A stretch of 64,000 nt of DNA. It comes from an uncultured Prevotella sp. (lineage in GTDB: Bacteria > Bacteroidota > Bacteroidia > Bacteroidales > Bacteroidaceae). Below, piece after piece: positions 28,155 to 36,530 of the stretch. The notes beneath the pieces were generated by a model. The model worked only from the letters and a program-made list of their open reading frames with translations. It did not search any database and was not told where the DNA came from. The translations under genes and the position numbers were made by a program. Location: NCBI GenBank assembly GCA_905198745.1, contig CAJKDU010000002.1:41478-105477 (forward strand), written 5' to 3'. Each line of letters begins with the position of its first letter. Position 1 is the first letter of the stretch.

Positions 28155-28201
28155 CAAGGACTGCCCCCGAATGTTATCCTTCATTTGCCGGGCAGTCCTT
28201 G
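28155..28201 (+). terminator. Inverted repeat downstream of the NfnAB-like gene
   Basis: CAAGGACTGCCC (28155-28166) pairs perfectly with GGGCAGTCCTTG (28190-28201) around a 23-base loop that can pair further. It lies about 65 bases after the stop codon. The following T-run is weak. Confidence 0.65.
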
Positions 28202-28252
28202 CATGTTTAAAGGAGGGCAGAAAGAAAATAATTGAAAAAAGTAGCCGAAACA

Positions 28253-28284
28253 TTTGGAGGTTACATGAAAAGTCACTACCTTTG
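28253..28284 (+). promoter_or_regulatory. Promoter for tRNA-Arg
   Basis: TTTG (28253-28256) and TACCTTTG (28277-28284), 20 bases apart, about 20 bases before the mature tRNA. Confidence 0.7.
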
Positions 28285-28304
28285 CACTCGCAATTAAGAA
28301 ACGA

Positions 28305-28378
28305 GGCTCCGTAGCTCAACTGAATAGAGCATCTGACTACGGATCAGAAGGTTACGGGTTTGAATCCCATCGGAGTCA
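28305..28378 (+). tRNA. tRNA-Arg (anticodon ACG)
   Basis: The acceptor GGCTCCG pairs with CGGAGTC (one G-T). The D arm GCTC/GAGC, the anticodon stem TCTGA/TCAGA with loop CTACGGA, and a T arm with GGG/CCC and loop TTTGAAT complete a cloverleaf. The anticodon ACG, read as ICG, decodes CGN arginine codons. No CCA is encoded; the discriminator is A. It has its own promoter and an intrinsic terminator at 28420-28451. Confidence 0.95.
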
Positions 28379-28419
28379 CTAAGCAGTCTTTAGAATTGCA
28401 AATGAATTAAAGTTTAGGA

Positions 28420-28451
28420 AGAGGATGTTATTTATCTAACATCCTCTTTTT
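28420..28451 (+). terminator. Intrinsic terminator after tRNA-Arg
   Basis: AGAGGATGTTA (28420-28430) pairs perfectly with TAACATCCTCT (28437-28447) around a 6-base loop, followed by a T-run. Confidence 0.85.
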
Positions 28452-28535
28452 CTGTATATTACGGATTGCACACAGCATAGTTTAGGGTGAGACTTTCGTG
28501 TCTAACTGGGTCAGTAGATATTTATCAGGACAAAG

Positions 28536-28571
28536 TAAAAAAATAAGAGGGATGCTTCGTGTGGGCATCCC
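28536..28571 (-). terminator. Terminator for the XRE-family gene
   Basis: On the minus strand GGGATGC (28571-28565) pairs with GCATCCC (28555-28549), followed by TCTTATTTTTTTAC. It lies just after the stop of the antitoxin-like gene. Confidence 0.65.
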
Positions 28572-28578
28572 ATGTATT

Positions 28579-28890
28579 TTACCCAACTACCAACGAGAAA
28601 CGCAAACCAAGAGCATCGGCAATGCGCAAGAATGTAGAGAGCTGCATATCAGTATCGCATTTTTCAAGTGTAGAAATATACTCACGCTTCTTGCCAATTT
28701 TTTCAGCCAACACTTTCTGTGTCATGTTCTGACGTTTACGCTCATCTTTAAGTATCTCAGCATAATACCATGCCTTGGCTTTAGCCTCAAACTCTTTGCG
28801 TTCGAGATTGTTCTCATCACCGTATTTTTCTTTCAGGTGGTCATCAAATGTCTTGAGACCGGCAAGCTTATCCAGGCCAAGTTTCAACAT
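28579..28890 (-). CDS. XRE-family helix-turn-helix protein, HigA-like orphan antitoxin
   Basis: A 103-residue protein. The C-terminal half is a lambda-repressor-like HTH (MTQKVLAEKIGKKREYIS near residues 57-74, then LRIADALGLRFSLVV). The N-terminal half is charged (FDDHLKEKYGDENNLERKEF), as in HigA-type antitoxins of Bacteroidota. I chose the ATG at 28890; GGAGG lies 7 bases upstream of it (28898-28902), unusually strong for this phylum, and a TTG two codons earlier would fall almost on it. In such loci the toxin normally sits just upstream, but no recognisable RelE/HigB gene is present in 28.9-29.3 kb. It may be solitary or the remnant of a pair. Confidence 0.82.
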   Translation of the reverse strand: MLKLGLDKLAGLKTFDDHLKEKYGDENNLERKEFEAKAKAWYYAEILKDERKRQNMTQKVLAEKIGKKREYISTLEKCDTDMQLSTFLRIADALGLRFSLVVG

Positions 28891-28902
28891 ATTCAATCCT
28901 CC

Positions 28903-29278
28903 AAATAACGTTTAACAATGTTCTCGGCTTTCTAATGATTTCCAAAGCATAGTCATATATTTCACCCGCACGTCTTGTGATTCTATGTTGGGTTCTGTAG
29001 CCGTAAGTTTCAGCAGAGGCAATAGAAAAGATGACGGCGGCAAACAGCCCTCCATCCGATGGCAAGCTGTCCACTCCCTTGCCGTGCTCATGGCATTATC
29101 CGCATGGAACGACCCTCGAAAACTGCACACCCTTATATCATGTGCGCATTTTTCGGTGCAAACTAATTTAAAATACTTTAAATACCGCCCGTTGCATACC
29201 CGTTTCTCTTGTATATTTCTTACCTTTGCGTTGCGAAAAACAGAATAATAAAAAAGAAAAACAAACAACACATAAAAT
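28903..29278. other. Intergenic region before ffh
   Basis: These 376 bases contain short open frames on both strands, none with a recognisable protein. On the minus strand two overlapping frames run into the antitoxin-like gene and could be a decayed toxin gene, but no toxin motif is seen. The right end holds the ffh promoter (29221-29228). Confidence 0.5.
29221..29228 (+). promoter_or_regulatory. Probable -7 promoter element for ffh
   Basis: TACCTTTG, 50 bases before the ffh start. A TTG is seen at 29192-29194, but its spacing of 26 is longer than usual. Confidence 0.55.
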
Positions 29279-30619
29279 ATGTTCGAGAATTTAAGCGACC
29301 GTCTTGAACGCTCATTCAAGATACTCAAGGGCGAAGGCAAGATAACCGAAATCAATGTGGCCGAAACCCTCAAGGACGTGCGCCGCGCACTCCTCGACGC
29401 CGACGTGAACTACAAGGTGGCCAAGACCTTCACCGACACCGTGAAGAAAAAAGCCCTCGGCATGAACGTGCTCACATCCGTCAAGCCGGGACAACTCATG
29501 GTGAAGCTCGTGCACGACGAACTCGCTCAGCTCATGGGCGGCGAGGCCGTAGACCTGCACCTCCACCAGAAGCCAGCCATCATCCTCATGTCCGGTCTGC
29601 AAGGTTCCGGAAAGACCACCTTCAGCGGCAAGCTCGCCAACCTGCTCAAGACCAAGCAGAAGCGCAACCCGCTGCTCGTGGCATGCGACGTGTATCGCCC
29701 CGCTGCCATCGAACAGCTCCGCGTGGTGGGCCAGCAGATAGGCGTCACCGTCTATGCAGAGCCCGACAGCAAGGACGTGGTCAGCATAGCCCAGCACGCC
29801 ATACAGAAAGCCAAGGCCGAAGCCTACGACACCGTTATCGTCGACACCGCCGGACGACTCGCCGTGGACGAGGAGATGATGGACGAGATAGCACGCCTCA
29901 AGCAGGCCCTCAACCCCGACGAGACACTCTTCGTGGTAGACTCCATGACCGGACAGGACGCCGTGAACACCGCCAAGGAATTCAACGACCGTCTCGACTT
30001 CGACGGAGTGGTGCTCACCAAACTCGACGGCGACACCCGAGGCGGAGCCGCACTGAGCATCCGCACCGTGGTGACGAAGCCCATCAAGTTTGTAGGCACA
30101 GGCGAGAAGATGGAAGCCATCGACGTGTTCCACCCCGCACGAATGGCCGACCGTATACTCGGCATGGGCGACATCGTGAGCCTTGTGGAGCGCGCACAGG
30201 AACAGTTTGACGAGGAGGAAGCCAAGAAACTCCAGAAGAAGATACAGAAAAACCAGTTCGACTTCAACGACTTCCTCGCCCAGATACAGCAAATCAAGAA
30301 GATGGGCAACCTCAAGGACCTCGCCTCCATGATCCCAGGCGTGGGCAAGGCCATCAAGGACGTGGACATCGACGACAACGCCTTCAAAGGCATCGAGGCC
30401 ATCATCTACAGCATGACACCCGCCGAACGCTCCAACCCCGGACTGCTCAACACCAGCCGCCGGCAGCGCATAGCCAAAGGATCGGGCACCAGCATACAGG
30501 AGGTGAACCGCCTCATCAAGCAGTTCGACCAGACACGAAAGATGATGAAACTCATGACCGGCAGCAAGATGGCAGGCATGATGAGACACATGAAAGGCAT
30601 GAAAATGCCCGGCATGTAA
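29279..30619 (+). CDS. ffh: Signal recognition particle protein Ffh
   Basis: A 446-residue SRP GTPase that binds signal sequences and 4.5S RNA and delivers ribosomes to FtsY at the membrane. The N domain (about 1-90) is followed by the G domain with GLQGSGKTTFSGKLANLL near 104-121, DTAGRLAVDEEMMDE near 188-202 and TKLDGDTRGGAA near 247-258. The Met-rich M domain from about 300 ends in repeated Met, Gly and Lys (MAGMMRHMKGMKMPGM). Full length. folD follows after 42 bases. Confidence 0.97.
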   Translation: MFENLSDRLERSFKILKGEGKITEINVAETLKDVRRALLDADVNYKVAKTFTDTVKKKALGMNVLTSVKPGQLMVKLVHDELAQLMGGEAVDLHLHQKPAIILMSGLQGSGKTTFSGKLANLLKTKQKRNPLLVACDVYRPAAIEQLRVVGQQIGVTVYAEPDSKDVVSIAQHAIQKAKAEAYDTVIVDTAGRLAVDEEMMDEIARLKQALNPDETLFVVDSMTGQDAVNTAKEFNDRLDFDGVVLTKLDGDTRGGAALSIRTVVTKPIKFVGTGEKMEAIDVFHPARMADRILGMGDIVSLVERAQEQFDEEEAKKLQKKIQKNQFDFNDFLAQIQQIKKMGNLKDLASMIPGVGKAIKDVDIDDNAFKGIEAIIYSMTPAERSNPGLLNTSRRQRIAKGSGTSIQEVNRLIKQFDQTRKMMKLMTGSKMAGMMRHMKGMKMPGM

Positions 30620-30661
30620 TCACCTTATTTATATAATATAACAATCAAAAAACTACTGTCA

Positions 30662-31543
30662 ATGCAACTCATAGACGGAAAGGCCACAGCAGCCGCCATC
30701 AAGGCGGAAATAGCAGCAGAAGTAGACGCCATGGTCATGGCAGGACGCAAGCGCCCCCACCTGGCAGCCATACTCGTGGGCCACGACGGAGGCTCGGAAA
30801 CCTACGTGAAAAACAAAGTGAAGGCATGCGAGGAGTGCGGATTCAAGTCCACACTCATCCGCTTCGAGGAAGACGTCACACAGACCGAACTCCTCGAGAA
30901 GATATGGCAGCTCAACGGTGATCCCGACGTGGACGGATTCATCGTGCAGCTCCCGCTGCCCAAGCACATCGACGAGCAACTCATCATCAGGAGCATCGAC
31001 GAGACCAAGGACGTGGACGGATTCAACCCCGTCAACGTGGGCCGCATGGCAACCGGACTGCCAGCCTTCATCTCCGCCACACCCCTCGGCATACTCACCC
31101 TGCTCCAGCGCTACCACATAGAGACAAGCGGCAAGAAGTGCGTCATCCTCGGCCGCAGCAACATTGTGGGCAAGCCCATGGCACAGCTCATGATGCAGAA
31201 GCAGTATGGCGACGCCACCGTCACCGTGTGCCACTCACACTCGCGTGGCCTCAAGGAAGAATGCCGGCAGGCAGACATCATCATTGCAGCCATCGGCAAG
31301 CCCAACTTCGTCACCGCCGACATGGTGAAACCCGGAGCAGTGGTGATCGACGTGGGCACCACACGCGTGCCCGACGCCACGAAGAAGAGCGGCTTCCGCC
31401 TGAACGGCGACGTGAAGTTCAGCGAGGTGGCACCCCTCTGCTCCTACATCACACCCGTGCCCGGAGGAGTAGGCCCCATGACCATCTGCTCACTCATGAA
31501 GAACACCCTCGCCGCCCGCAAGCACGAGTACTATGAAGACTGA
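30662..31543 (+). CDS. folD: Methylenetetrahydrofolate dehydrogenase/cyclohydrolase
   Basis: A 293-residue FolD that interconverts 5,10-methylene-, methenyl- and 10-formyl-tetrahydrofolate with NADP, supplying one-carbon units for purines and formyl-Met. Motifs are the catalytic region [16 protein letters not shown] near residues 43-58, [15 protein letters not shown] near 91-105, the Rossmann [16 protein letters not shown] near 162-177 and [11 protein letters not shown] near 266-276. It shares 11 bases with the next small gene. Confidence 0.96.
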   Translation: MQLIDGKATAAAIKAEIAAEVDAMVMAGRKRPHLAAILVGHDGGSETYVKNKVKACEECGFKSTLIRFEEDVTQTELLEKIWQLNGDPDVDGFIVQLPLPKHIDEQLIIRSIDETKDVDGFNPVNVGRMATGLPAFISATPLGILTLLQRYHIETSGKKCVILGRSNIVGKPMAQLMMQKQYGDATVTVCHSHSRGLKEECRQADIIIAAIGKPNFVTADMVKPGAVVIDVGTTRVPDATKKSGFRLNGDVKFSEVAPLCSYITPVPGGVGPMTICSLMKNTLAARKHEYYED

Positions 31544-31739
31544 GCCGACTGACCCCAGGGAACAAGCCTCGCAGCTCATCGCACAGGCCAAGGCACACCG
31601 CCAACGCGGCGAATGGCACACCGCCATCAACCTCTATGCCCAGGCCGAACAGCTCGACCCGCAGAGCACCGCAGCCGAAAGCCGACACATGCTCGAGCGC
31701 ATACTCGACTACCGCTGCAAAGACTACTACAACCCCTGA
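31533..31739 (+). CDS. Small TPR-like protein
   Basis: A 68-residue protein with one TPR-like helical pair ([20 protein letters not shown] followed by [18 protein letters not shown]). It overlaps the end of folD by 11 bases in another frame and precedes the 2-oxoacid:ferredoxin oxidoreductase genes. Similar short TPR proteins are found at this position in other Bacteroidales as far as I recall, which supports its being real. One possible job is assembly or regulation of the oxidoreductase; nothing in the sequence proves it. Confidence 0.7.
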   Translation: MKTEPTDPREQASQLIAQAKAHRQRGEWHTAINLYAQAEQLDPQSTAAESRHMLERILDYRCKDYYNP

Positions 31740-31851
31740 CCCCCACAGACACCCCGCTCAGTCACGCAATACAACAGAAAGAAAAACTAACGGTGTACGG
31801 CCGTCTATGCCCGCAAGGGAAGACCCCTGCACCACGCTGACATCAACTAAT

Positions 31852-32082
31852 ATGAGTAAAATCAAAGGCGCCATTGTCGTCAACGAAGACCGCTGCAAGG
31901 GCTGTTCGCTCTGCGTGGCAGCATGCCCCAAGGACGTGCTTGCAATGGCAAGGAAAGTGAACCCGTCGGGCTATCCCTTCGTGGAATCCGTCAACCCGGA
32001 CAACTGCATAGGATGCGCCTCGTGCGCCATCGTCTGCCCCGACGGATGCATCACCGTCTACCGCAAAAAGACGGAGGACTGA
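31852..32082 (+). CDS. Ferredoxin-type 2[4Fe-4S] subunit of a 2-oxoacid oxidoreductase
   Basis: A 76-residue ferredoxin-like protein with two clusters of the C-x2-C-x2-C-x3-CP kind: CKGCSLCVAACP near residues 15-26 and CIGCASCAIVCP near 53-64. It would carry electrons from the thiamine-pyrophosphate centre to external ferredoxin (KorD/VorD type). The open frame extends upstream, but MSKIKGAIVVNEDRC is the natural start. It is the first of four subunit genes; the alpha-subunit gene follows after 19 bases. Confidence 0.9.
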   Translation: MSKIKGAIVVNEDRCKGCSLCVAACPKDVLAMARKVNPSGYPFVESVNPDNCIGCASCAIVCPDGCITVYRKKTED

Positions 32083-32101
32083 CCCACACACACACGAAAA
32101 C

Positions 32102-33190
32102 ATGGAACAACAGGAAGTAATGCTCATGAAAGGCAACGAGGCAATAGCCCGCGCTGCCATCCGATGCGGAGCCGACGGATATTTCGGCTACCCCATTACG
32201 CCACAGAGCGAAGTGCTCGAAACACTCGCACTGCTCAAGCCCTGGGAGACCACGGGCATGACAGTGCTCCAGGCCGAAAGCGAAGTGGCAGCCATCAACA
32301 TGATATACGGAGGAGCAGGCGCCGGCAAGAAGGTGTTCACCAGCTCCTCAAGCCCAGGCATAGCACTCATGCAGGAAGGCATCGCCTACATGGCAGGAGC
32401 CGAAATGCCGGGCGTGTTCGTCAACGTGCAGCGTGGCGGACCCGGACTCGGCACCATACAGCCCTCGCAGAGTGACTACTACCAGGCCACACGCGGAGGA
32501 GGCAACGGCGACTACAACGTCATCGTGCTCGCACCGGCCAGCGTGCAGGAAATGGCCGACTTCATGGACCTGGCCTTCACCCTGGCCTTCCGCTACCGCA
32601 ACCCAGCCATGATCCTCTCCGACGGAGTGATAGGGCAGATGATGGAAAAGGTGGTGCTGCCACCCTTCAAGCCCAGACGCACCGAGGAGGAAATCGCCAA
32701 GGAATGCCCATGGGCAACCATCGGACGCACACACGGACGGAAACCCAACATACTCACCTCGCTCGAACTCAAGCCCGAAGTGATGGAACTGCGCAACCTC
32801 CACCTGCAGCGCAAGTACAAGGAAATAGAGGAGAAGGAAACCCGATGGGAAACCAGCCAGACCGACGACGCCGACTACCTCATCGTGTCCTTCGGCAGCG
32901 CGGCACGCATCTCGGAAAAAGCCATCGAAATGGCACGTGCCGAGGGCATACGCGTGGGACTCTTCCGCCCCATCACCCTCTGGCCATGGCCCAGCCAGGC
33001 ACTCGCCCGCGAGGCACAAGGCAAGAAGGGCATACTCACCGTGGAAATCAACGCCGGACAGATGGTAGACGACGTGAGGCTCGCCGTCAACGGACAACTG
33101 CCCGTGGAATGGTTCGGACGCCTCGGAGGCATCGTGCCCGAACCCGAGGAAATAGTCAATGCCCTCAAACAGAAGTTCAACGCAGAATAA
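32102..33190 (+). CDS. vorB: 2-oxoacid:ferredoxin oxidoreductase, alpha subunit (VorB/KorA type)
   Basis: A 362-residue alpha subunit of an oxygen-sensitive, coenzyme A-dependent 2-oxoacid oxidoreductase that makes an acyl-CoA, CO2 and reduced ferredoxin. The N-terminal pyrimidine-binding domain has EAIARAAIRCGADGYFGYP near residues 14-32 and TSSSSPGIALMQEG near 80-93, with the transketolase C-like domain after about 240. Substrate choice between 2-oxoglutarate and branched-chain 2-oxoacids cannot be settled by eye; the annotation name VorB is used for this Bacteroidota group. The beta-subunit gene follows after 7 bases. Confidence 0.88.
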   Translation: MEQQEVMLMKGNEAIARAAIRCGADGYFGYPITPQSEVLETLALLKPWETTGMTVLQAESEVAAINMIYGGAGAGKKVFTSSSSPGIALMQEGIAYMAGAEMPGVFVNVQRGGPGLGTIQPSQSDYYQATRGGGNGDYNVIVLAPASVQEMADFMDLAFTLAFRYRNPAMILSDGVIGQMMEKVVLPPFKPRRTEEEIAKECPWATIGRTHGRKPNILTSLELKPEVMELRNLHLQRKYKEIEEKETRWETSQTDDADYLIVSFGSAARISEKAIEMARAEGIRVGLFRPITLWPWPSQALAREAQGKKGILTVEINAGQMVDDVRLAVNGQLPVEWFGRLGGIVPEPEEIVNALKQKFNAE

Positions 33191-33197
33191 AACCATT

Positions 33198-33962
33198 ATG
33201 GAAAACATCATATCGCCAGAGAACCTGGTCTATAAGAAACCCGCGCTGATGAACGACGTGCAGATGCACTACTGCCCGGGATGCTCGCACGGAGTGGTGC
33301 ACAAGCTCGTGGCAGAAGTCATCGAGGAAATGCACATGGAAGAAAAGACCGTGGGCGTGTCGCCCGTGGGATGCGCCGTGTTCGCCTACCGCTATCTCGA
33401 CATCGACTGGCAAGAGGCGGCTCACGGAAGGGCACCAGCCGTAGCAACAGCCATCAAGCGACTCTGGCCCGACAGACTCGTGTTTACCTACCAGGGCGAC
33501 GGCGACCTCGCCTGCATAGGCACCGCCGAGTCCATACACGCCCTCAACCGAGGCGAGAACATCACCATCATCTTCATCAACAACGCCATCTACGGCATGA
33601 CCGGAGGACAAATGGCACCTACCACCCTCATCGGACAGAAAACCGCCACCTGCCCCTACGGACGCGACCCGCAGCTACACGGCTACCCGCTCAAACTCAC
33701 CGAGATAGCCGCACAGCTCGAAGGCACCTGCTACGTGACCCGGCAAAGCGTGGAGAGCGTGGCTTCCATACGGCAGGCCAAGAAAGCCATAAGAAAGGCA
33801 TTCGAAGCCTCCATGGCAGGCAAGGGATCGAGTCTGGTGGAGATAGTGAGCACCTGCAACAGCGGATGGAAACTCTCGCCCCTCAAGGCCAACGAATGGA
33901 TGAAGGAACACATGTTCAAATACTACCCGAAAGGCGACCAGAAGGACACCACGGGAATGTAA
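33198..33962 (+). CDS. 2-oxoacid:ferredoxin oxidoreductase, beta (TPP-binding) subunit
   Basis: A 254-residue subunit that binds thiamine pyrophosphate. It shows YCPGCSHGVVHKLVAEV near residues 24-40, PVGCAVFAYRYLD, AHGRAPAVATAIKRLWPD and the TPP/Mg motif GDGDLACIGTAESIHAL with NNAIYGMTGGQMAPTT further on. The ATG at 33198 (MENIISPENLVYKKP) is chosen over longer open-frame starts that overlap the alpha gene. The gamma gene follows after 14 bases. Confidence 0.9.
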   Translation: MENIISPENLVYKKPALMNDVQMHYCPGCSHGVVHKLVAEVIEEMHMEEKTVGVSPVGCAVFAYRYLDIDWQEAAHGRAPAVATAIKRLWPDRLVFTYQGDGDLACIGTAESIHALNRGENITIIFINNAIYGMTGGQMAPTTLIGQKTATCPYGRDPQLHGYPLKLTEIAAQLEGTCYVTRQSVESVASIRQAKKAIRKAFEASMAGKGSSLVEIVSTCNSGWKLSPLKANEWMKEHMFKYYPKGDQKDTTGM

Positions 33963-33976
33963 AAACCGAAAAGACA

Positions 33977-34516
33977 ATGAAAAAGGAAATAATCATCAGC
34001 GGCTTTGGCGGACAAGGTGTGCTCTCCATGGGCAAAATCCTGGCCTACTCCGGACTCATGGAGGGCAAGGAGGTGACATGGATGCCTGCCTACGGACCCG
34101 AACAGAGGGGCGGCACGGCCAACGTAACCGTCATCGTCAGCGACCAGCACATATCCTCACCCATACTCAGCCGCTACGACGTGGCCATCGTGCTCAACCA
34201 GCCCTCGCTCGACAAGTTCGAGGCCAAGGTGAAACCCGGCGGCATGCTCATCTACGACGGCTTCGGCGTGATCAACCCGCCCAAACGCACCGACATCAGC
34301 GTCTACCGCATTGACGCTATGGACAAGGCGGCGGAAATGAAAAACTCCAAGGTGTTCAACATGATCGTACTCGGCGCACTGCTCAAGGTGTGTCCCATCG
34401 TCACCAAGGGAGGACTCGAGAAGGCTCTCTACAAGACCCTGCCCGAACGCCACCACGCCCTCATACCGCTCAACATGCAGGCCATCGACGAGGGCGCCAA
34501 GCTCATAGCCGAATGA
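33977..34516 (+). CDS. 2-oxoacid:ferredoxin oxidoreductase, gamma subunit
   Basis: A 179-residue gamma subunit with the family start KKEIIISGFGGQGVLSMGKIL and the YGPEQRGGTANVTVIVSD segment. It completes the delta-alpha-beta-gamma set (31.85-34.52 kb), whose four genes are separated by only 7-19 bases. A rho-independent terminator follows at 34576-34612. Together with the NfnAB-like enzyme at 26 kb it shows that ferredoxin is a main electron carrier in this organism. Confidence 0.9.
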   Translation: MKKEIIISGFGGQGVLSMGKILAYSGLMEGKEVTWMPAYGPEQRGGTANVTVIVSDQHISSPILSRYDVAIVLNQPSLDKFEAKVKPGGMLIYDGFGVINPPKRTDISVYRIDAMDKAAEMKNSKVFNMIVLGALLKVCPIVTKGGLEKALYKTLPERHHALIPLNMQAIDEGAKLIAE

Positions 34517-34575
34517 ACCGGCAGAAAACAGGAACAACGAATTATCTGATTTTTTAATAACTCTCTAATTAGCTC

Positions 34576-34612
34576 AGGGGCTGACATGCAGCGAATGCAC
34601 TCAGCCCCTTTT
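34576..34612 (+). terminator. Intrinsic terminator after the 2-oxoacid oxidoreductase operon
   Basis: AGGGGCTGA (34576-34584) pairs with TCAGCCCCT (34601-34609), followed by TTTT. Confidence 0.8.
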
Positions 34613-34704
34613 CTCACACTTCAGAAAGCATAACCGCCACAATGGCGGCTGAAAACCGACGCCCGGACCATCCGTCCGGCACAACGCTCAAACCACTCAC
34701 TCGC

Positions 34705-36276
34705 ATGATACAGGAATACCAGATACGCGTGCTGCCGCAACAGGCAGCCGACAGCCACTCGATAGCCGACTTCCTGGCTCGAGACAAGGCCTTAGACCGC
34801 CGCACACTCTACGCCGTGAGAGTGCTCAAGCGGAGCATTGACGCCCGCCAACGCACCATCTACGTGAACCTCAAGGTGAGAGCCTACATCAATGAGTATC
34901 CACAGACTGAGGAATACGTGGAGACACACTATCCCGACGTGTCGTCGGCACCCAGGGCCATCGTCGTGGGTGAAGGACCCGGCGGACTCTTCGCCTCGCT
35001 CAGACTCATAGAACTCGGCATACGCCCCGTCGTGCTCGAAAGGGGCAAGGACGTGCACGAGCGCAAACGCGACCTCTCGGCCATCACCAAAACACAGAAG
35101 GTGGACCCGGAAAGCAACTACTGTTTCGGAGAGGGTGGGGCCGGTGCCTACTCGGACGGCAAACTCTACACCCGAAGCAAGAAACGGGGCAGCACAGAGA
35201 AAATACTCAACGTGTTCTGCCAGCACGGAGCCGACACCGCCATCCTGGCCGACGCCCACCCGCACATAGGCACCGACAAACTGCCCAGGGTGATAGAGAA
35301 CATGCGCAACACCATTCTACGGTGTGGAGGTGAGGTGCACTTCCAGACCAAGATGACACGGCTCATCATCGAGGGCCAGACGGTGACGGGAGTGGAAGCC
35401 GTAGACCTGCAGACAGGCGCGGAACAAACCTATCGTGGTCCTGTCATTCTCGCCACCGGCCATTCCGCCCGCGACGTCTACCGCTATCTCGCCGAGGCGA
35501 AGGTGGACATAGAGGCCAAAGGCATAGCCGTGGGCGTCAGACTGGAACATCCCTCGATGCTCATCGACCAGATTCAGTATCACCGCAAAGAGGGTAGGGG
35601 CAAGTATCTGCCCGCAGCCGAATATAGCTTCGTCACCCAGGTAGACGGAAGAGGTGTCTACTCGTTCTGCATGTGTCCCGGCGGATTCGTCATACCCGCA
35701 GCCACAGGGCCCAGGCAACTGGTGGTGAACGGCATGAGTCCGAGCAACCGAGGCACCAAATGGTCGAACAGCGGCATGGTGGTGGAGATGCATCCCGAAG
35801 ACGTGGAGGGCGACAGTCCACTGAGAGTGATGGACTTCCAGGAAAAGCTGGAACAGGACTGCTGGCAACAGGGCAACATGAAGCAGACGGCTCCCGCACA
35901 GCGCATGGCCGACTTCGTGAACAACCGCCTGAGCTACGACCTGCCTCGCAGCAGCTATGCCCCCGGACTCATCTCCAGTCCGCTCCACTTCTGGATGCCG
36001 AAGATGATAGCCGGCAGATTGCAGGAGGGATTCAAGAAGTTTGGCAAGATGAGCCACGGATTCCTCACCAACGAGGCGGTGCTCATAGCCACCGAGACGC
36101 GAACCTCGTCGCCCGTGCGCATAGTGAGAGACCCCGAGACACTCCAGCACATCACCCTCGAAGGTCTGTTTCCCTGCGGCGAAGGAGCTGGTTATGCCGG
36201 TGGCATCGTGTCGGCAGGAGTTGACGGCGAACGGTGTGCCGACATGTGTGCACAATACCTGAACAGAATCCAGTAA
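34705..36276 (+). CDS. NAD(P)/FAD-dependent dehydrogenase (COG2509-like)
   Basis: A 523-residue flavoprotein of the group often listed as uncharacterised FAD-dependent dehydrogenases. A short N-terminal alpha/beta region (MIQEYQIRVLPQQA) precedes the FAD P-loop VVGEGPGGLFASLRLIELG at about 98-116. ESNYCFGEGGAGAYSDGKLY follows, and a C-terminal GEGAGYAGGIVSAGVDG closes the FAD site. The true substrate is unknown. I chose the ATG at 34705 because the protein family starts there; an in-frame ATG at 34642 would add 21 low-complexity residues. It is probably transcribed alone after the terminator at 34.6 kb. Confidence 0.82.
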   Translation: MIQEYQIRVLPQQAADSHSIADFLARDKALDRRTLYAVRVLKRSIDARQRTIYVNLKVRAYINEYPQTEEYVETHYPDVSSAPRAIVVGEGPGGLFASLRLIELGIRPVVLERGKDVHERKRDLSAITKTQKVDPESNYCFGEGGAGAYSDGKLYTRSKKRGSTEKILNVFCQHGADTAILADAHPHIGTDKLPRVIENMRNTILRCGGEVHFQTKMTRLIIEGQTVTGVEAVDLQTGAEQTYRGPVILATGHSARDVYRYLAEAKVDIEAKGIAVGVRLEHPSMLIDQIQYHRKEGRGKYLPAAEYSFVTQVDGRGVYSFCMCPGGFVIPAATGPRQLVVNGMSPSNRGTKWSNSGMVVEMHPEDVEGDSPLRVMDFQEKLEQDCWQQGNMKQTAPAQRMADFVNNRLSYDLPRSSYAPGLISSPLHFWMPKMIAGRLQEGFKKFGKMSHGFLTNEAVLIATETRTSSPVRIVRDPETLQHITLEGLFPCGEGAGYAGGIVSAGVDGERCADMCAQYLNRIQ

Positions 36277-36292
36277 GCATGGCCGCACCTTC

Positions 36293-36451
36293 AGTGCATC
36301 AAGGCGAATAATCCCGTGAGATACAACCTCAATGCCCTGCGTGTAAAGGCAAGCGTGGAAGCATGATAGGCATGCCCTGCAAGAGAAGCTGCTCGTCCTG
36401 CGCATCAAGGCAAAGCAAAAGGCGTGGTAGGCATAACGCCCTGCAAGAGAA
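36293..36451. repeat. Imperfect direct repeats of about 50-60 bases
   Basis: Unit 36336-36387 and unit 36397-36451 both begin CCTGCG, contain AAGGCAA and TAGGCAT, and end GCCCTGCAAGAGAA. A weaker third unit (36293-36340, GTGCATCAAGGCGAA... GCCCTGC) precedes them. No gene is seen in this 600-base gap. Confidence 0.65.
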
Positions 36452-36506
36452 ATAGTAAAGATAGTCACCTTTGCGTGTTCCGTCATGCTTTTCCCTTGCA
36501 GGGCGT
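36436..36506. repeat. Inverted repeat with 12-base perfect arms
   Basis: ACGCCCTGCAAG (36436-36447) is repeated inverted as CTTGCAGGGCGT (36495-36506), 47 bases apart. The same layout (ACGCCCTGAA ... TTCAGGGCGT) occurs at 50223-50290. Confidence 0.75.
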
Positions 36507-36530
36507 AGTGTTTGTTTACCCTAATATTGC

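Noticed and set aside
28498..28908. A 136-codon plus-strand open frame
   Set aside because: Antisense to the XRE-family gene, which has a clear HTH, a strong ribosome-binding site and a terminator.
28912..29373. A 153-codon minus-strand open frame upstream of the XRE gene that might be its toxin
   Set aside because: It runs through the ffh promoter and start on the other strand and shows no RelE, ParE or HigB pattern.
29312..30589. A 425-codon minus-strand open frame opposite ffh
   Set aside because: Shadow of ffh caused by GC-rich third codon positions.
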